NCBI GenBank assembly: GCA_025769875.1
Contig: JAGFNK010000017.1
Coordinates: forward strand, 219,524-283,523
Direction: 5' to 3'
DNA length: 64,000 nucleotides
Origin: Russula earlei
Taxonomy: Eukaryota; Basidiomycota; Agaricomycetes; Russulales; Russulaceae
Numbering within the stretch: the stretch's first letter is position 1; each line of letters begins with the position of its first letter. The notes under the pieces were generated by a model, which did no database searches, was not told the DNA's origin, and worked only from the letters and a program-made list of their open reading frames with translations. Positions 24,464-36,548 of the stretch are shown here, piece by piece. The translations under genes were made by a program, and so were the position numbers.

Positions 24464-26303
24464 ATGGCCGCGGTCTCACGCCTGTCCGACTTTCACACCG
24501 CGCCGTTTATCGGGGCCGTCAAGGACGAGTGGCAGCTCTTCAGGTCTGGGCTTCTCTCCTTCCCCGTTTGAATGCACTCAACGTCACCCTCTCCAGTGAT
24601 CGCTCTGAGGATTATACGCTCGGTCCCCCAATCGGCTTTGGGTCCTCTTCTATCGTGTACCATGCGACATACCACCCTAAAGGTTCTCAAGATACGCCTA
24701 TTCCATGCGCCCTTAAGGTTCTCGACCTCGACAAACTCCCCCCCGGCTCATTGCGCCTTCTTCAGAGAGAGACTCAGCTTATGTCCCTTTCGAAGCATCC
24801 AAACGTGCTCCGTGTCCGAGGAAGTTGGATGAATGGTCATAAATTACACATCGCCCTCCGCCTTATGAACGCAGGCAGCGCAGCTGATGTCATGAACTAT
24901 GCTTGGCCGGGGGGCATGGAGGAAGATGTTGTTCGTTGCATACTGAAGCAAGCCCTCGAGGGACTCAAGCAAGCTTATTCATCTCTTTCATTTGAAACCT
25001 GCACCTCAGACCTTTCCCAATCACAGTTATCTGCACGTCAATGGCTTTATTCACCGAGACATCAAAGCAGCAAACCTCCTCATTGATGATGATGGTACTG
25101 TGCTACTTGGTGACCTTGGCGTGGCTGCACCATTGATTGAGGAGGATCACTCCTACGTCAATGAGGCCTCAAAGGCATCTCGGGCCGTTATCTTTGACCT
25201 TGACTCCGAGCCTGCGCCACGTCGTTCCAGAGTTGGAAAGCGGCGCTCATTCGTTGGCACGGTTGGTTCGTTTCCTAGTATCACAAGACCCTTATCACAC
25301 CCGACTCTGTCAGCCGTGCTGGATGGCACCAGAGCTTGTTTCCGGCATCCAATATGACTCGAGTGCCGATATTTGGTCTTTCGGCATCACAGCCCTCGAA
25401 TTGGCACAGGGGCGTGCCCCACGATCACGGGAACCCTTTCGTACCCTCCTTTCTCATATGTGAGTGTAGTCGCATCAAAGTTTGACCCCCACGTCCTCAA
25501 CCCCTTTCCATCAAACCAGTACCCCTCTACTCCGTCGCGATTTGAAACTTGCTGATCGCACTGTGTCTGTAGCGTAGAAGCCGCGCCACCAACGCTTGAT
25601 CGTGACGGCGGCGTTCACAAGTATTCTCGTGCATTCAAGGAAACCGTGGAGAGTTGCCTCGTGAAAGATCCTTCCCTCCGGTCCACACCATTCCTCTTTC
25701 TGCGAGTCTCCTGTACACTGACAACGCATTGCGCAGGCCAACAGCTGCCCAGCTCCTCCAAACCCCCTTTTTCAGGAACGCGAAGAAAGGCTCCCACCTC
25801 GTTGGGGCCATACTTCGTATGCACCTATTTTTATCTCTCACCTCTTGTCCTGATAGTTTGTAGGTGATCTACCCCCATTGGCCAAGCGTCTTGAACGCCG
25901 CAAGCAACCCTCGCTCATCCAACCTGGCACGGTCGATTCGTGGGATTTTCCAACGACCCTGTTATTCCCTTCACCGACCCCATCAGTATATTATCACTCG
26001 CGACAGACAAATCATGTCGATCGGAATAACATAAACGAAAAGGACGAGAACGAGGATGTGCACGACAAGCAAGCTGGCGCCACTCCTCTGAAGGCCACTC
26101 GTGGCTCGAGTCCGACCTCTGACTCAGAACGAGAACCCGTTCTCACGCAAGGCGGAGAGTCTACGCCGACTACGTGCGCCCTAAGTCCGAGCAAGCCGAC
26201 CTCTGGACTCGGCAATGCAGCCGATGTTACTAGCCCCGCCGAGGTCGCATCAAACCCGGCAGGCAGCGTCGCCGTCTACTTCGACCCTTCTCTCGCCAGG
26301 TGA
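24464..26303 (+). CDS. STE20-family protein kinase, OSR1/SPAK (Fray)-like
   Basis: Germinal-centre-type serine/threonine kinase, 486 aa in this model. Motifs: [15 protein letters not shown] (P loop), [22 protein letters not shown] (catalytic loop), [10 protein letters not shown] (DLG in place of DFG), [10 protein letters not shown] (activation segment), [16 protein letters not shown] and [13 protein letters not shown]. Exons: 24464-24543, 24597-24968, 25027-25261, 25314-25459, 25573-25680, 25737-25816, 25864-26303. The intron 24969-25026 starts GCAAGC, a clear GC donor; no GT is available there. The regulatory tail is Ser/Thr/Pro-rich. A frame continuing as SLWRRIRRCTGHAKEAAQ to about 26449 suggests a further exon is possible. 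Confidence 0.88.
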
Positions 26304-27037
26304 AAACGCGTCTCAACCTCCCGGCCCGAGTCTATGGCGTCGCATCCGGAGATGTACGGGCCACGCGAAGGAAGCGGCGCAGGTGCGCAGCACGCTTATT
26401 AATAGCGGGCCCCACGGCGGAAAGGGGCGTAGAGAGGCCATGCCTTGACACTTCACCCGTGTCAGTGGGTTGCGACACCTGCACCAAAATGCCGTGTTAC
26501 TGCCCCTGGACAGTCTGACTAGCTCCACGACCGCTCGCGGAACGAGCCACGGATTTCCAATCAACGTGGGACCAGTATACACATGTTCCAACCAACGTGG
26601 GACCAATATGTGTAATAACCAAATTCGGCCCTTGTCAGTGAAGCAACGGCAACGGGAAATTTTTTTACCCACAGATTTAGCGCGGGAAGTCTCAACAATT
26701 AGCCCAGCCCTCGAATCGATGTAATAATTGATAATTTATGTTCCTTTGAAAGACCCAGCTCGAAAAAAAATCGTAGCTTTGCTGTTACTATCGAAGTGAA
26801 GCGTAATGACAGGACGGCAGAGCTAGTTTGCAACGGCAATTCGTAGCGAACCACTGGTATATCCAGGATAACGATAGAAACGTCCGACATCAAAGACATG
26901 AAACGAGTAGATAGATAGATGCATATTAGCAAGGTTGTGCAGAAGCGCAATACGTCCATGATATCTACCTAGGCTATTAGTAAGTGTAGAATGATGCGGC
27001 AATTGACAAATAAAAAAGGTGCGACCGAGAGCGCAGC
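26304..27037. other. Convergent intergenic spacer with short direct repeat
   Basis: Between the STE20-type kinase and the chitin deacetylase. Two near-identical copies of CCAACGTGGGACCARTAT lie at about 26562 and 26593. No gene is clearly supported, apart from a possible extra kinase exon up to about 26449. Confidence 0.4.
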
Positions 27038-28760
27038 CTAGAGGGTGAGTGCCATAGCACCAATGATAGCTACCGCGGCGATGACAATAGCATCCATCCT
27101 CGCTGCGGCACCAACAATAGCACCATTCTTGGCCTGATTACCGCCATAGGATGCTAGCGCGGAGTTTTAACATTGAATATGTAATCGTAGATGGAGAAGG
27201 AACTCACCAAGCGGCAGGGGGTTAGAGGTGTTATCATTTGTTTCAATGTAAGCATCAGAAAATGGGCGGTTTAAACATGAGATAACTGGGGTGATGTTAA
27301 GGGCGGGCTGGCGTGCAAGAGCATCAGGAAGAATATAGCCAGTGGCGACATCGACAGATTGTTGAAATAGGTCGTGCTCGAGAACGATGAACCCATCATT
27401 CATGGTGGCGGCATTTGACACGATGTTCTCCCAGTTAAAAAGCACTTGCTGAACGTTTGTTAAACCGTTATGAATGTCGAAGTCTTGATGGAATATGTTA
27501 GGAATAGTTGAAACAGAACGACAGTTGCTCACCGCCTGTGTCAAAGGTAGTAGTGGAATTGACGCGGGTCCAGATGACTGGAACCAGGTTCATGGCTGTG
27601 CAGATAGCGCGTACACGGTCACTACGTGTTGACAACAATTGTCAGCTCCGTCATCGCACCAAGCAAAAAGTAAGATACGCACTCGATATCGCCAAATGGA
27701 GGCCGCATCATGGTGGGAGTAACGCCAAGAACATCGTGAATGACCTTTTTTGACCAGCCAAGTTCAGCAATGATCTGTTCATTCGTCAGTGTAGTAAGAG
27801 GATAATGGCTCCAGGTGTGAACGGCGATTTGATGGCCAGACAAATATTCCTCTTGTACAAGGGCGGGCCAGGATATGACACGGGAACCCACGACGAACAA
27901 GGTAGCATGGAGATCGACCTGGGATAGATAACTGAGAAGGTCGGGAGTGTAAGGGGCAGGACCATCATCATATGTAAGGCCCCATTGGTACTTCTGGTTA
28001 CAATTGGTGACGTCCGTATTGCGAGTGCAACCACCACAAGTCCACCAGCAGTTGCTTGAGTTCACCGCTGCTGTCGGGTTCGCAACACACCCGCCGGGGG
28101 CGTTAGGAGCGATGTTGGGGATGGTAACACCGGACTGACTGACTTCCTGAATCCACTGCTGGACTTGAGGCGAGTCCGTAGGCGCAGGTCTGTCAAGGGC
28201 GGGAAAATTAACAGGGGACAATGTTGATACTAGAGATGAAAGAGAAGGGTGGGGAGGTTAGCTTAATTCTTCCAGTAACGCCTGAAGGCTGAAAAAAGGG
28301 ACACACTGTCGGGAACACCCGGTGCATTGGGAATGTTGCTAGGCTTCGAACCCACAGGGACAGGGGTGGGCATTATCTGGGTAGGAGCAGAGGGTACATT
28401 GACGACGATGGAAGCAAGTGGGACAGCGGTGGGATTCTCTGACGCCAACGTGAAAGAAGGAGTTGGTCCGGTGGGCGTAGGAAAAAGAGAGCCGGTGAGA
28501 GAGCTGGTACCAGTGACACCGGAAGTGGAAGCGAGGGAAACAGAAGCGACGCTACCGGAAGCAACAGTACTGGAAGAAACACTACTGGAAGCAACGCCAG
28601 AAGCAGCGCTGCTGGAAGTAGGAGCACTAGAACTGGGTTGAGGTGAAGTACTGGAGCTAGGTGGGATGCTAGAAGCGGCTTGACGTTGTTGGTGAAGATG
28701 ATTAGGATTGGCGAAAGCGAATGACACAAGGGGAAGTAGGTGGAATGCGGTGAGTTTCAT
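27038..28760 (-). CDS. CDA: GPI-anchored chitin deacetylase (carbohydrate esterase family 4)
   Basis: Converts cell-wall chitin to chitosan. 493 aa. It has a signal peptide (MKLTAFHLLPLVSFAFA), a long Ser/Ala/Thr/Pro-rich linker (about residues 25-130) and a CE4 domain: TYDDGPAPYT (motif 1, catalytic Asp), HTWSHYPL (motif 2, metal His pair), RPPFGDID (motif 3), and VLEHDL (motif 5). The end MDAIVIAAVAAIIGAMALTL is a typical GPI-attachment tail. Exons (minus): 28760-28307, 28229-27683, 27621-27533, 27483-27208, 27153-27038. All introns are GT-AG. Acts at the plasma membrane/cell wall. Confidence 0.93.
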
Positions 28761-29066
28761 GGGTGTGTAAGGGAAAGGAAAGTGGGAGGAAAGAGAGTGG
28801 GAGGGAAGGTCGAAAAGCGAGGGAAGAAAAGAATGGAGGGAGGGGAAGGAAATGAAATGAAAAAAATGGAGATTAAGAACATTTGCTAGCCGTCGGCAAA
28901 GATACGGCACGGCTCGCTCGTCGCTCACACGACTTTGCCAAGCTGTCACCATGGATCGCTTGGAAACGACGAGTCGCATACGCATACGGAAAGCAAGCAC
29001 ATACTATCACGGATAACTGTACTCGGGTACGAGCACGAACAGAATATAATTCTCTTCCCCCTTAGA
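28761..29066. other. Spacer between chitin deacetylase start and NAP gene stop
   Basis: 306 bp, presumably the chitin deacetylase promoter plus the 3' end of the NAP/SET transcript. The part next to the start is strongly purine-rich on the plus strand (28765-28860). Confidence 0.4.
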
Positions 29067-30112
29067 TCACCCCTGCCTCACCTTCTTCGCACGCGGCTTC
29101 TCAAGGTCAATCTCCGAGTTTTCATCCTCCTCGTCGCTCTCCTCGTCTTCCTCGTCAGAGTAAAGCTCGTCCCCTCCTGCGTCTCCTCGGAAATACTCGA
29201 TCGCGTCTGGGAAAACTTCATTTGCGATCGCCACTCCAAGCTGTACATGCGTTTAGCGCCCCACGTCGCCTTTAAGGTGAACAAAGCTCACATCATGGTA
29301 GTCCCGTGCGACCTCGAAAAAGTTGAAGAAGCTTCCCTGGTCCGAAAGCGTTTCACCGTCATCACCATCAACTTGGAGAGGATATAGCTTTGTCAGACTC
29401 TTCGAGTCGTCCTTCCAGTTTATTTTTGTGGCCTATCCCACACGTAAGAGCTCGTCTAAATCCATGGCAGCTGTGAACGCACCTGGGCTGTCACATCGCG
29501 CTCCCACGAGAAGTCGAGCATTGAAGGCGTGATGCCATCCGAGTCAGGCTCTTCATCTGCCGCCGCATTCGATGGCACAAATTTGTATTCCTTCTTCAAC
29601 ACCGAGTCGCTAAATAAGGATTTTCCTTGAAATACTAAGAGGTCCCGACTCGGCAATGAATCAATCACAATCATCACAAACGGGGGACATACAAACTCCA
29701 GTGTGAACACTTTGGGCTCACGTGGATCACGGACGACCCATACGTCCTCCAGATAACTCAGCGCAAGCTTGTCTGCGTCATGCTGCGCCTGGACAGCGAA
29801 CAGCGAGTGATTCAACAACGCAAGGGGCCAGAACTTGGGGATGCTTTTGAGGGCCTCTCGGCGCTCTTGGTATACTGGAGTCAACTGCTCCTGCGCACGA
29901 CGTTCTGAAAGCAATTATCGAGAGGGAACAGCTCATGTGATCGCAGAAACGCAAAGGATATCATACCCACCCAGAATAAGCTCGACACGTTGGATTTTTT
30001 TCTGATATTCGGTGAGGATGCTCTCCTCTGCTTCACCGAATTCAACGTCGGCGAATGGATCGTTTTTGGTCGTATCTGCGCCGGGCGAACTACGCTTTTT
30101 ACTTTTTGACAT
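29067..30112 (-). CDS. NAP/SET-family histone chaperone (Vps75-like), apparent frameshift
   Basis: Nucleosome assembly family protein. Motifs: an N-terminal helix (EYQKKIQRVELIL), IPKFWPLALLNH, YLEDVWVVRDPREPKVFTLEF, KKEYKFVP, a DITAQ-like DVTAQ, INWKDDSKSLT and SFFNFFEVARD, with an acidic C terminus and a basic PRAKKVRQG end. Exons (minus): 30112-29971, 29904-29693, 29634-29483, 29432-29292, 29240-29067. Exon 3 begins in the conserved frame YFKENPY but the conserved continuation FSDSVLKKEY is in another frame; one T is missing near 29611-29616. If the 58-nt intron is retained the frame stays open throughout. May be a sequencing error, a mutation or real regulation. Confidence 0.82.
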
Positions 30113-30310
30113 TGGGGACTGGAGAAGCCGACAGTGGTTGTGAAAAAGATTGCCCGAATCCGAATATTTCTTGTTCGCACGGCAAGAGGCGAGATTTGTA
30201 AGGAAACACATCGGCTCTAAAGTTTTTGAATTGGAATAACGGCCTGGTAACCTAACTAAATAATAAAAATGTACGGCGAAACAAACAAACCGATAAATGG
30301 TCCGAATCGA

Positions 30311-33017
30311 TCAATCAACATGCCTCTTGGAGCCGAGTTCGATCTCCTCCATCTGCGTGTCTGAGCGTCGAATACCGCGTGTGACCCATTGTGCATCTGC
30401 CCCAGACTTCAATTTACCAAAGTCTAGACCGAACCCCGTCCCATGGCGACCGGAACGGAAGCCTGCGCCATGGTAGTGGATGGCCTCTGTGGGAGGAACC
30501 AGGCGGGGCCAAGCGACATAGTCGAGGCCGTGAATCAGGATGAAGATGGTGGAAAGGATAACGAGCGTAAACCAGAGGGCAAAGTAGTATACCAGCGAGT
30601 AGTCTACAATGGACATCACGTCAACAAATGGGTGAACGGGGACACATTCATCTCGAACATACCAGATGTACGAGGTAAAGTGAGACCGGCGAGGATCATG
30701 AACAACGAATAACTCAAAATGTAGGGGACCTGAAATGATCAGAAACGCCCTAAAGATGATAGATAGAGGAACTTACGGCGCGGAGAACCAATGGTCGCGT
30801 GTCTGTTATCAAAAACAGCGCAGATGACGGGCCCTTTCGCGGGATCCAGGCACCTGTCATAAGATCATACGCGTCCTTGCCGAAGGATAAATGGGATACA
30901 GTTATCTCCAAAGGAATCAGACCCCACCTGGCGGGCACCATCAAAGTGGTTGTTCTTCAGATATCTCAGCGCTGACTTCTTCAAATCATCAAATGCTCCT
31001 TGACGCGTGCGCTTGCCAGTCCTTGTGAAATCTGTCTTCAAAGCTCCCGTTCCCGCATACGCTTTGGAGATAAGATCGGCATGCTCCGACCACACTAGAA
31101 GGTTGTTATCACACGGGAACATCAAAGGAAGAAAAGAGCTTTCGTACTCTCACGCAAGGCGAGGTCAATGTCCTGGTGTTGATCCACTCCGTCCTCGGTT
31201 AGGATACCTACGGCTTTCAGCTGCAAGTCTAGTGTCCACCTTGCGATGGCAGCTTGTGCCACGTTGGTGCGGTCTAGATTGTCCATGCAATTTGTCCTAA
31301 CGACCCCCATTTGCCATTTCATCGGATCCTGAACCTTAGAGTCGAGGTGAAAGTAGCTGAACAGTGGATGTGAAACCACGTCTACGAGGGCATCCAAAAG
31401 ACGTACCCATCTCGCAATAGATCATCAGCAAGGCTGTCAACTAAGACGCTGATCCGGTCCCAACGCATGTGTTTGCATTCATTGTGAAAGTCGAAGTACT
31501 GGTAATTGACTTGAGGTACGTTTGCCTGAAAGGGGTCAAAGAAGTGGGGGAAAAAACAAACAAGTGCACTTACTTTTGCGACGTAACGTTCGTACGCCTC
31601 TTTGAGCGGCTTTTCATAGCCTTTTTGGTCCACCAGATTGACAAGACTTTGATCCCCATACAACGAGACTTGCTCTTGGAGATGACGGCGTGTGGCATCC
31701 ACCTCGACGAGAGGTTCAGTCTACAGCAGAAGAATTTCAAGACGGATAATTACAGTATCTTGGAGTTCCATGATTTGGAGGTCGGGCTTGTAACGCAATG
31801 TATTGATTTCTGCCCAAAAGATTGGGACGCTGCCGCGGATTTGTACAAAGCTCAGCGTCGTTGCAGCCTCATTTGGATCGGCCTGGGATGGAACGGTGGT
31901 AATTTGTTCCGTCTCATTGAAGTTGGCAGCGTGGCCATCATGATCGATGCCACGACTAAAGTACCTAGTCCCGGCCTTGAAACGGGAGCGCCGACTAATG
32001 AGGTATAACTGAAGTTTCCGACCGTTCACCGCCACGGTACGCGCATCGAAGGCTGAAATGCATGTTAGCATAGCCTTCACTACATTTCTGACATGAGGAC
32101 GGAGTACATACTTCCATTTATCACCGGAAGGATGTATGCACTCATCTGTGAAAGGAATGAGAACAACCGTCTTAACGTCCTTCCGCCACTCACATCGTTG
32201 TTTAGGTCCGAGATGGATATATCAATCAATCTTGACTGCAGAAACCTGTAGGAAACAACGGTGAGTTTGCCACGCGCTTTCTGGGGGCCTGTTAGCCTTA
32301 CTTATTCCAGAAGAACCTGTCGTCTGCCTAGCGCGGAGGATGAGAAGGTTACTTTCCTAGAGAGAGTAGCACGCACTATTTCCCACATCGGCTTGCCCTC
32401 GTCCGTTTCTCTTGCTACATACTGCGCTTGCAGCCGGCGTGTGACGTCGAATTCATAGCTATAAAGGAACTGACCGCTGCTCAAATGAGAGCGAACAAGT
32501 GCGAGCAGATGGGTTTCGACGGGGTGGGAGGGCTTGGAAGCTGAGACACCGGGGTCCAGCGGAAGGATATCGAAGTCGACAGCACGATACACGGGATGTC
32601 CCAAGAGATGCCCCCTCAGTTCTCGACCCGTAATTATGATGAGATATTCTGCTGCATGGACATGTCTACTCAATGCGGCATTCTGATTGTTGGAAGAGCG
32701 TACATTGGGTCAACGAGATCATGCCAAAAATGCCATAGATCGTCTTCTTGTAGCGTTTTGCCGTCGAGGGTATCGCAGAGCTGGGTGCTGTACCACTTGA
32801 TGATTACGCGTCATCACTCGAACACGTGTACAAACTCACGGTCGAGCACGATGTCTCCAGAGTGCCTATGAACTATGAGAGACCTAGCACCTGTAGACTC
32901 TGCCGGTGCAAAGATGTAAGAATCGTCATCGTTGGTATACCTATGGCATTTACTTAGACAGAAAAAAGGCTGAAAAGAATTCGCTCACAAGCTCAAACGC
33001 TCGTAAATAGGCTTCAT
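30311..33017 (-). CDS. SAC1: Phosphoinositide phosphatase Sac1
   Basis: ER/Golgi membrane phosphatase that dephosphorylates PI4P. 666 aa. The catalytic CX5R motif is RTNCMDNLDRTN. Flanking family blocks are KKTIYGIFGMISLTQ, SAYILPVINGT, TRYFSRGIDHDGHAANFNET and NYQYFDFHNECKHMRWDR. Two C-terminal membrane helices (YILSYSLFMILAGLTL and LWFTLVILSTIFILIHG) anchor it. I count 15 exons (minus): 33017-32989, 32940-32840, 32787-32704, 32651-32377, 32327-32302 (26 nt), 32245-32194, 32145-32112, 32052-31754, 31720-31574, 31525-31407, 31356-31148, 31094-30928, 30875-30777, 30729-30663, 30603-30311. The intron 31721-31753 is only 33 nt. Divergent from the U2A' gene by 138 bp. Confidence 0.94.
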
Positions 33018-33155
33018 GGTGGATCGTTGGAGAGGAGGAAGTGGGCCACGTGCAGTTGCTCGTTGGTGGTGCGCACGCACTGCAGGCACACAACTGACCG
33101 CTGCCCAGTGTCCTCGTGCCACCCACTCAGTTGGCGCGTGCACTGACAATCAACG
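33018..33155. promoter_or_regulatory. Compact bidirectional promoter (SAC1 / U2A')
   Basis: 138 bp between divergent starts. It contains a CACGTG E-box (about 33051) and GC-rich alternating GTGCGCACGC. No TATA box is evident. Confidence 0.55.
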
Positions 33156-34056
33156 ATGAAGCTCACCCCAGAGCTACTCGCTCAAGCTTCGTCTTCGATA
33201 AATCCCGTTAAAGAACGACAGCTCGACCTTCGCGGTATGTATCTACAGAAAATTCTTGCTGTGATCGTCCGCCGACTACAATGTAGGATACAAAATTCCC
33301 GCAATCGAAAACCTTGGTGTGACCAAGGTGCGTGCATCATGTCGCTCGCCCCGCACTTTCGTGAACGCATCTCCTTTAGGACCAACACGATGCCATTGAT
33401 TTTACGGATAACTCCCTCGTTGCACTAAGCAATCTACCTCTTCTAAGGCGACTACGCACACTTCTCTTGGCTAACAACCGGATATCCACCATCTCACCCT
33501 CCTTGCACCTCTCTGCTCCGAATCTTACCACCCTTATCCTCACAAATAACAATATCACAGAATTAGGCGATCTTGAACCTCTCAAGGAGGTCCAGAAACT
33601 CAAGTACCTAAGTCTGCTAGGGAACCCTGTAAGGGAAAAAAAATGGTATCGCGAGTGGCTTGCCTGGAGATTACCAGGACTGAGAGTTTTGGATTTCCAG
33701 AGAATCCGTGACAAGGTGCGCTCCTCGCCGCATGCAAAGAGCACGCAAGAGTTCATTGTCGATTACAGGAGAGACAAATGGCGAAGGGCTTGTTCTTGAC
33801 TCCTGATGGGCTCATGAACTCCCTCGCTACCACATTATCAACGGTCGTGTCGACAAGCGCGACAAAAAACGTCACCGTGTCGGAAGAACCTCGCCCTGTG
33901 GCCGCGCCAGGGAAGGCCGGTCGGCTTTTTACCAAAGAGGAAGCCAACAAGGTCAGGGAGGCCATCGCGAAGGCCAATTCGGTCGACGAAATCCGCCGCT
34001 TAGAGAGAAGCCTGAAGGAGGGATTCCTACCCAGCATAGAGAGCGTGGGGGCATAG
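33156..34056 (+). CDS. LEA1: U2 small nuclear ribonucleoprotein A' (leucine-rich repeat)
   Basis: Spliceosome component that binds U2 snRNA together with U2B''. 247 aa, as expected. Leucine-rich repeats: YKIPAIENLGVTKDQHDAID, LVALSNLPLLRRLRTLLLAN, LTTLILTNNNITELGDLEPL and YLSLLGNPV, then LDFQRIRDKERQMA. The C terminus has a helical charged part (RLFTKEEANKVREAIAKAN). Exons: 33156-33234, 33287-33327, 33380-33715, 33769-34056, all GT-AG introns of 52-53 nt. Convergent with the TMEM205-like gene. Confidence 0.94.
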
Positions 34057-34078
34057 TTGCCATCACATCATTTTTCCT

Positions 34079-34099
34079 ACATGCATGCGGCATGCATGT
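34079..34099. repeat. Perfect hairpin palindrome in convergent 3' spacer
   Basis: ACATGCATGC-G-GCATGCATGT is a near-perfect 10-bp stem with a 1-nt centre, lying 23 bp after the U2A' stop and before the TMEM205-like stop. It could act in 3'-end formation of both genes; this is inference. Confidence 0.6.
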
Positions 34100-34163
34100 T
34101 GATCAGACGACTATGTACACAAGGCTTTACTCTGAACTTCCCCTTCTGTCGGGTTGTACCTCC

Positions 34164-35045
34164 TTAGGCAGAAATCCCATAATTCCCTATCCACAGCCCA
34201 TGGAAGGCTAGAGCGAGGAACGAAACCAAGTTAGCAAGCGAACTATACCCGTGCAACCTCGCGAACTTCGCGTTCATTGCCTTCATTTCCGCCGATACCT
34301 TTAGACACGGTTAGTGAAACAAGATAATTGTCAGGTCACGGAAAAAAAAGTCTGACGTCGGCATCATGGGCGTCCTTGCCCTCCTGTTTTTCCAATTTAA
34401 GTCGTACTATCAAGAGCCTATGGACCAAGTGAGGTGGTGTGTCGCGTCAAGCAGTCACATTACATACTTGCCCGTGGCGGGACCAATCCAAAGGGAGTTC
34501 AGTGCTTGGGAGGCCGCTGCAACCACTAAAGCGTATGCCTGGGAGACATCTGGGATTGTGGGGTGCGCGATATGCGTAATGACGGAGCTATGATTGCGAA
34601 TCCAGACGAGGAGCAAACCAGTGGAAACGAGGGCATTCAGCTTGAAGTATATGGGGAAAGTGCGGTGTTGAAGGGTGCTAAAGTGTTGCCGTGCTGGAAT
34701 GGGTGTGAGGCGCAGGATAGTCTGAAGTGAGTGGAGGACCCACGCAATGTCTTATACGCAATTACACCTGCCAGTAGTGAACGAGAGAGAGATCAAGGAA
34801 GCATGAACGTAGAAGACGGTGGTCTAACCTCCAATGAATGTGACCCATAACGCTGTAATCGATCAGTTCTGTTCGACCATGCAGTGACGTCGTGTGGACT
34901 CACACATTCCAAAAACGAAAGAGAAGCTCAAGGTATAAAGACCTTTGAAACTGAAGAGACCGACAAACTTCCCGACCGTCCAATGATCCATCGTTTTCAG
35001 TGACATGAAATTCAACAGTTGAGAGGAACTTGAGGGTGAAACCAT
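34164..35045 (-). CDS. TMEM205-like membrane protein
   Basis: Small multi-pass protein, 203 aa. Family blocks assembled across exons: FGMSLWVTFIGG, IAYKTLPRQHFSTLQHRTFP, IYFKLNALVSTGLLLVW, AASQALNSLWIGPATGK, KLEKQEGKDAHD and MKAMNAKFARLHGYSSLANL, with a final helix (VSFLALAFHGLWIG). Exons (minus): 35045-34904, 34852-34829 (24 nt), 34767-34744 (24 nt), 34693-34468, 34417-34357, 34298-34164. Role in fungi is not established; the animal homologue is linked to secretion/drug handling. Start ATG is the first in frame; a later one is possible. Lies 118 bp downstream of CSN6 on the same strand. Confidence 0.82.
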
Positions 35046-35163
35046 GTGATGACGACTCTGACGCCTATTTAAACACTTATCTCACCGATCGGGTTTCATC
35101 TCACGGCTAAGAACGTATGCAGTTTTTCCGACGGGCGAATGATACACTAATGAAGTTGCATTA

Positions 35164-36548
35164 CTAAAACATCCTATCCCAATCACCAAAACCACCAAAG
35201 CCGCGTCCGGGGATGCCTCTCCTCCGGCTGGGCATAAAACTAGCAGGGCGTTCTTCCCTGCCGCTCGAGTGCAGGACATTGTGTTTATCGACGATCTGTG
35301 GATAGATAAGGTCACCGTCGCATACTTGGGCTACCACACGTACATCATTCAGGATGTTAGTAGATTTGGTCAGGGTGGACAAATAAGCCGTCAGCTGAAC
35401 ATCTTCATATTCCTATCGCGGGTGTTAATGAAGGACGATGCAGGCTTAGGTGAAGGTATTGGCACAGTTTCAAACTCATCTCTGAAACCCTTGCTGTCAC
35501 TTGCCGGAAGCGAGGCTACCAGGGCGGCCAGGGATCGTATGGTGGCGTGATCTTTTGGTGCAGAGCCTGAAATCAACAATTAGGCAAGGGTAGCATGGGA
35601 GGGTAAAAAGACGTTCCTGAAAGAACACCCCGGAGATAGTCCACAAGGACTAGGATTCGGTCGTGCAGCATCTTGACAGCAGCTCGTTGTGTTTGAAGAT
35701 GAGATTCAACTAAGAGGCAATGTGCAGGAATGGGCGAACGGATGGCGAAGAGAACGTACGGCTAGTACCGCCTTCGCCTCCACGAGCTGTTGTGTCGACC
35801 GCAATCCTCTCCGCCTCTCCTGTTTCAACAGAGAAAGGGGCCTCTATGTATACGGACCGTGGAGCGTGATCACGGATCTCTATTGTCGGTTCGTATGCCC
35901 TGATTGGCAGATGTCCCAGCGTCACATTAACACTGACGGTGTGAATCGGTTGCAAGATCAACAGGAGAGGATTTGAACAGTATAAGGAAAACTAGACGAC
36001 GTCAGGTGGCAGACAATAAAGGAAAATGGGAAACACCTGTTCGTGGAGGGTAATGTGACTTTGAGTGGGGAGTGAAGCAACGGTGTACCATCCAATGAAT
36101 TCTAGCGACGGGAAAACTTGCTTGTCTGGGAAAGTACTTTGATCAGCGCAGTATGCCCTGAAATCTCGGGCGCAGGCGCACATTGCTCTTTTCTTACACT
36201 GAAGGACCCATGATCGACGTTTTCACTTGGTAATACAGCTACTTCGAAAGAATTGACGATCTCGACCTCACGACCATTCTGTGTCCCAAGAAGAGCACCA
36301 AGGAACTGAGTAAGAATGAGACCAGGAAACCCGCAGAGCAGATTGAATGAGCACCGAAGGGCAGGGGAGTGTTTGTTTGCAGTCGTAGACGAGTAAGATG
36401 TTCAGAGATGTTTAGAATAGGGAGTGGATGACTGAAGTGGTAAGATTAGAGCCGCGTCGGTTCATTGGATCTGTGGGACCCACAGCGAGAGGGAGAGACT
36501 GGATGAGGTGCTCGATGGCAGCACAACAGATTGCCCGCCTGTGTCCAT
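35164..36548 (-). CDS. CSN6: COP9 signalosome subunit 6 (MPN- domain)
   Basis: Non-catalytic MPN subunit of the complex that removes Nedd8 from cullins. 316 aa. Blocks: LSLHPLPILNISEHLTRLR, GALLGTQNGREVEIVNSFEV, QVFPSLEFIGWYTV, NPLLLILQPIHT, EAPFSVETGEAERIAVD, AAVKMLHDRILVLVDYLRG, SLAALVASLPAS and EDVQLTAYLSTLTKSTN. Exons (minus): 36548-36484, 36431-36353, 36305-36198, 36120-36037, 35991-35760, 35709-35629, 35566-35466, 35412-35344, 35295-35164. The second junction only fits with a GC donor (GGT|GCTCAT), and the third intron has alternative GT-AG solutions, so that region is less certain. Head-to-head with MCM5 (145 bp). Confidence 0.88.
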
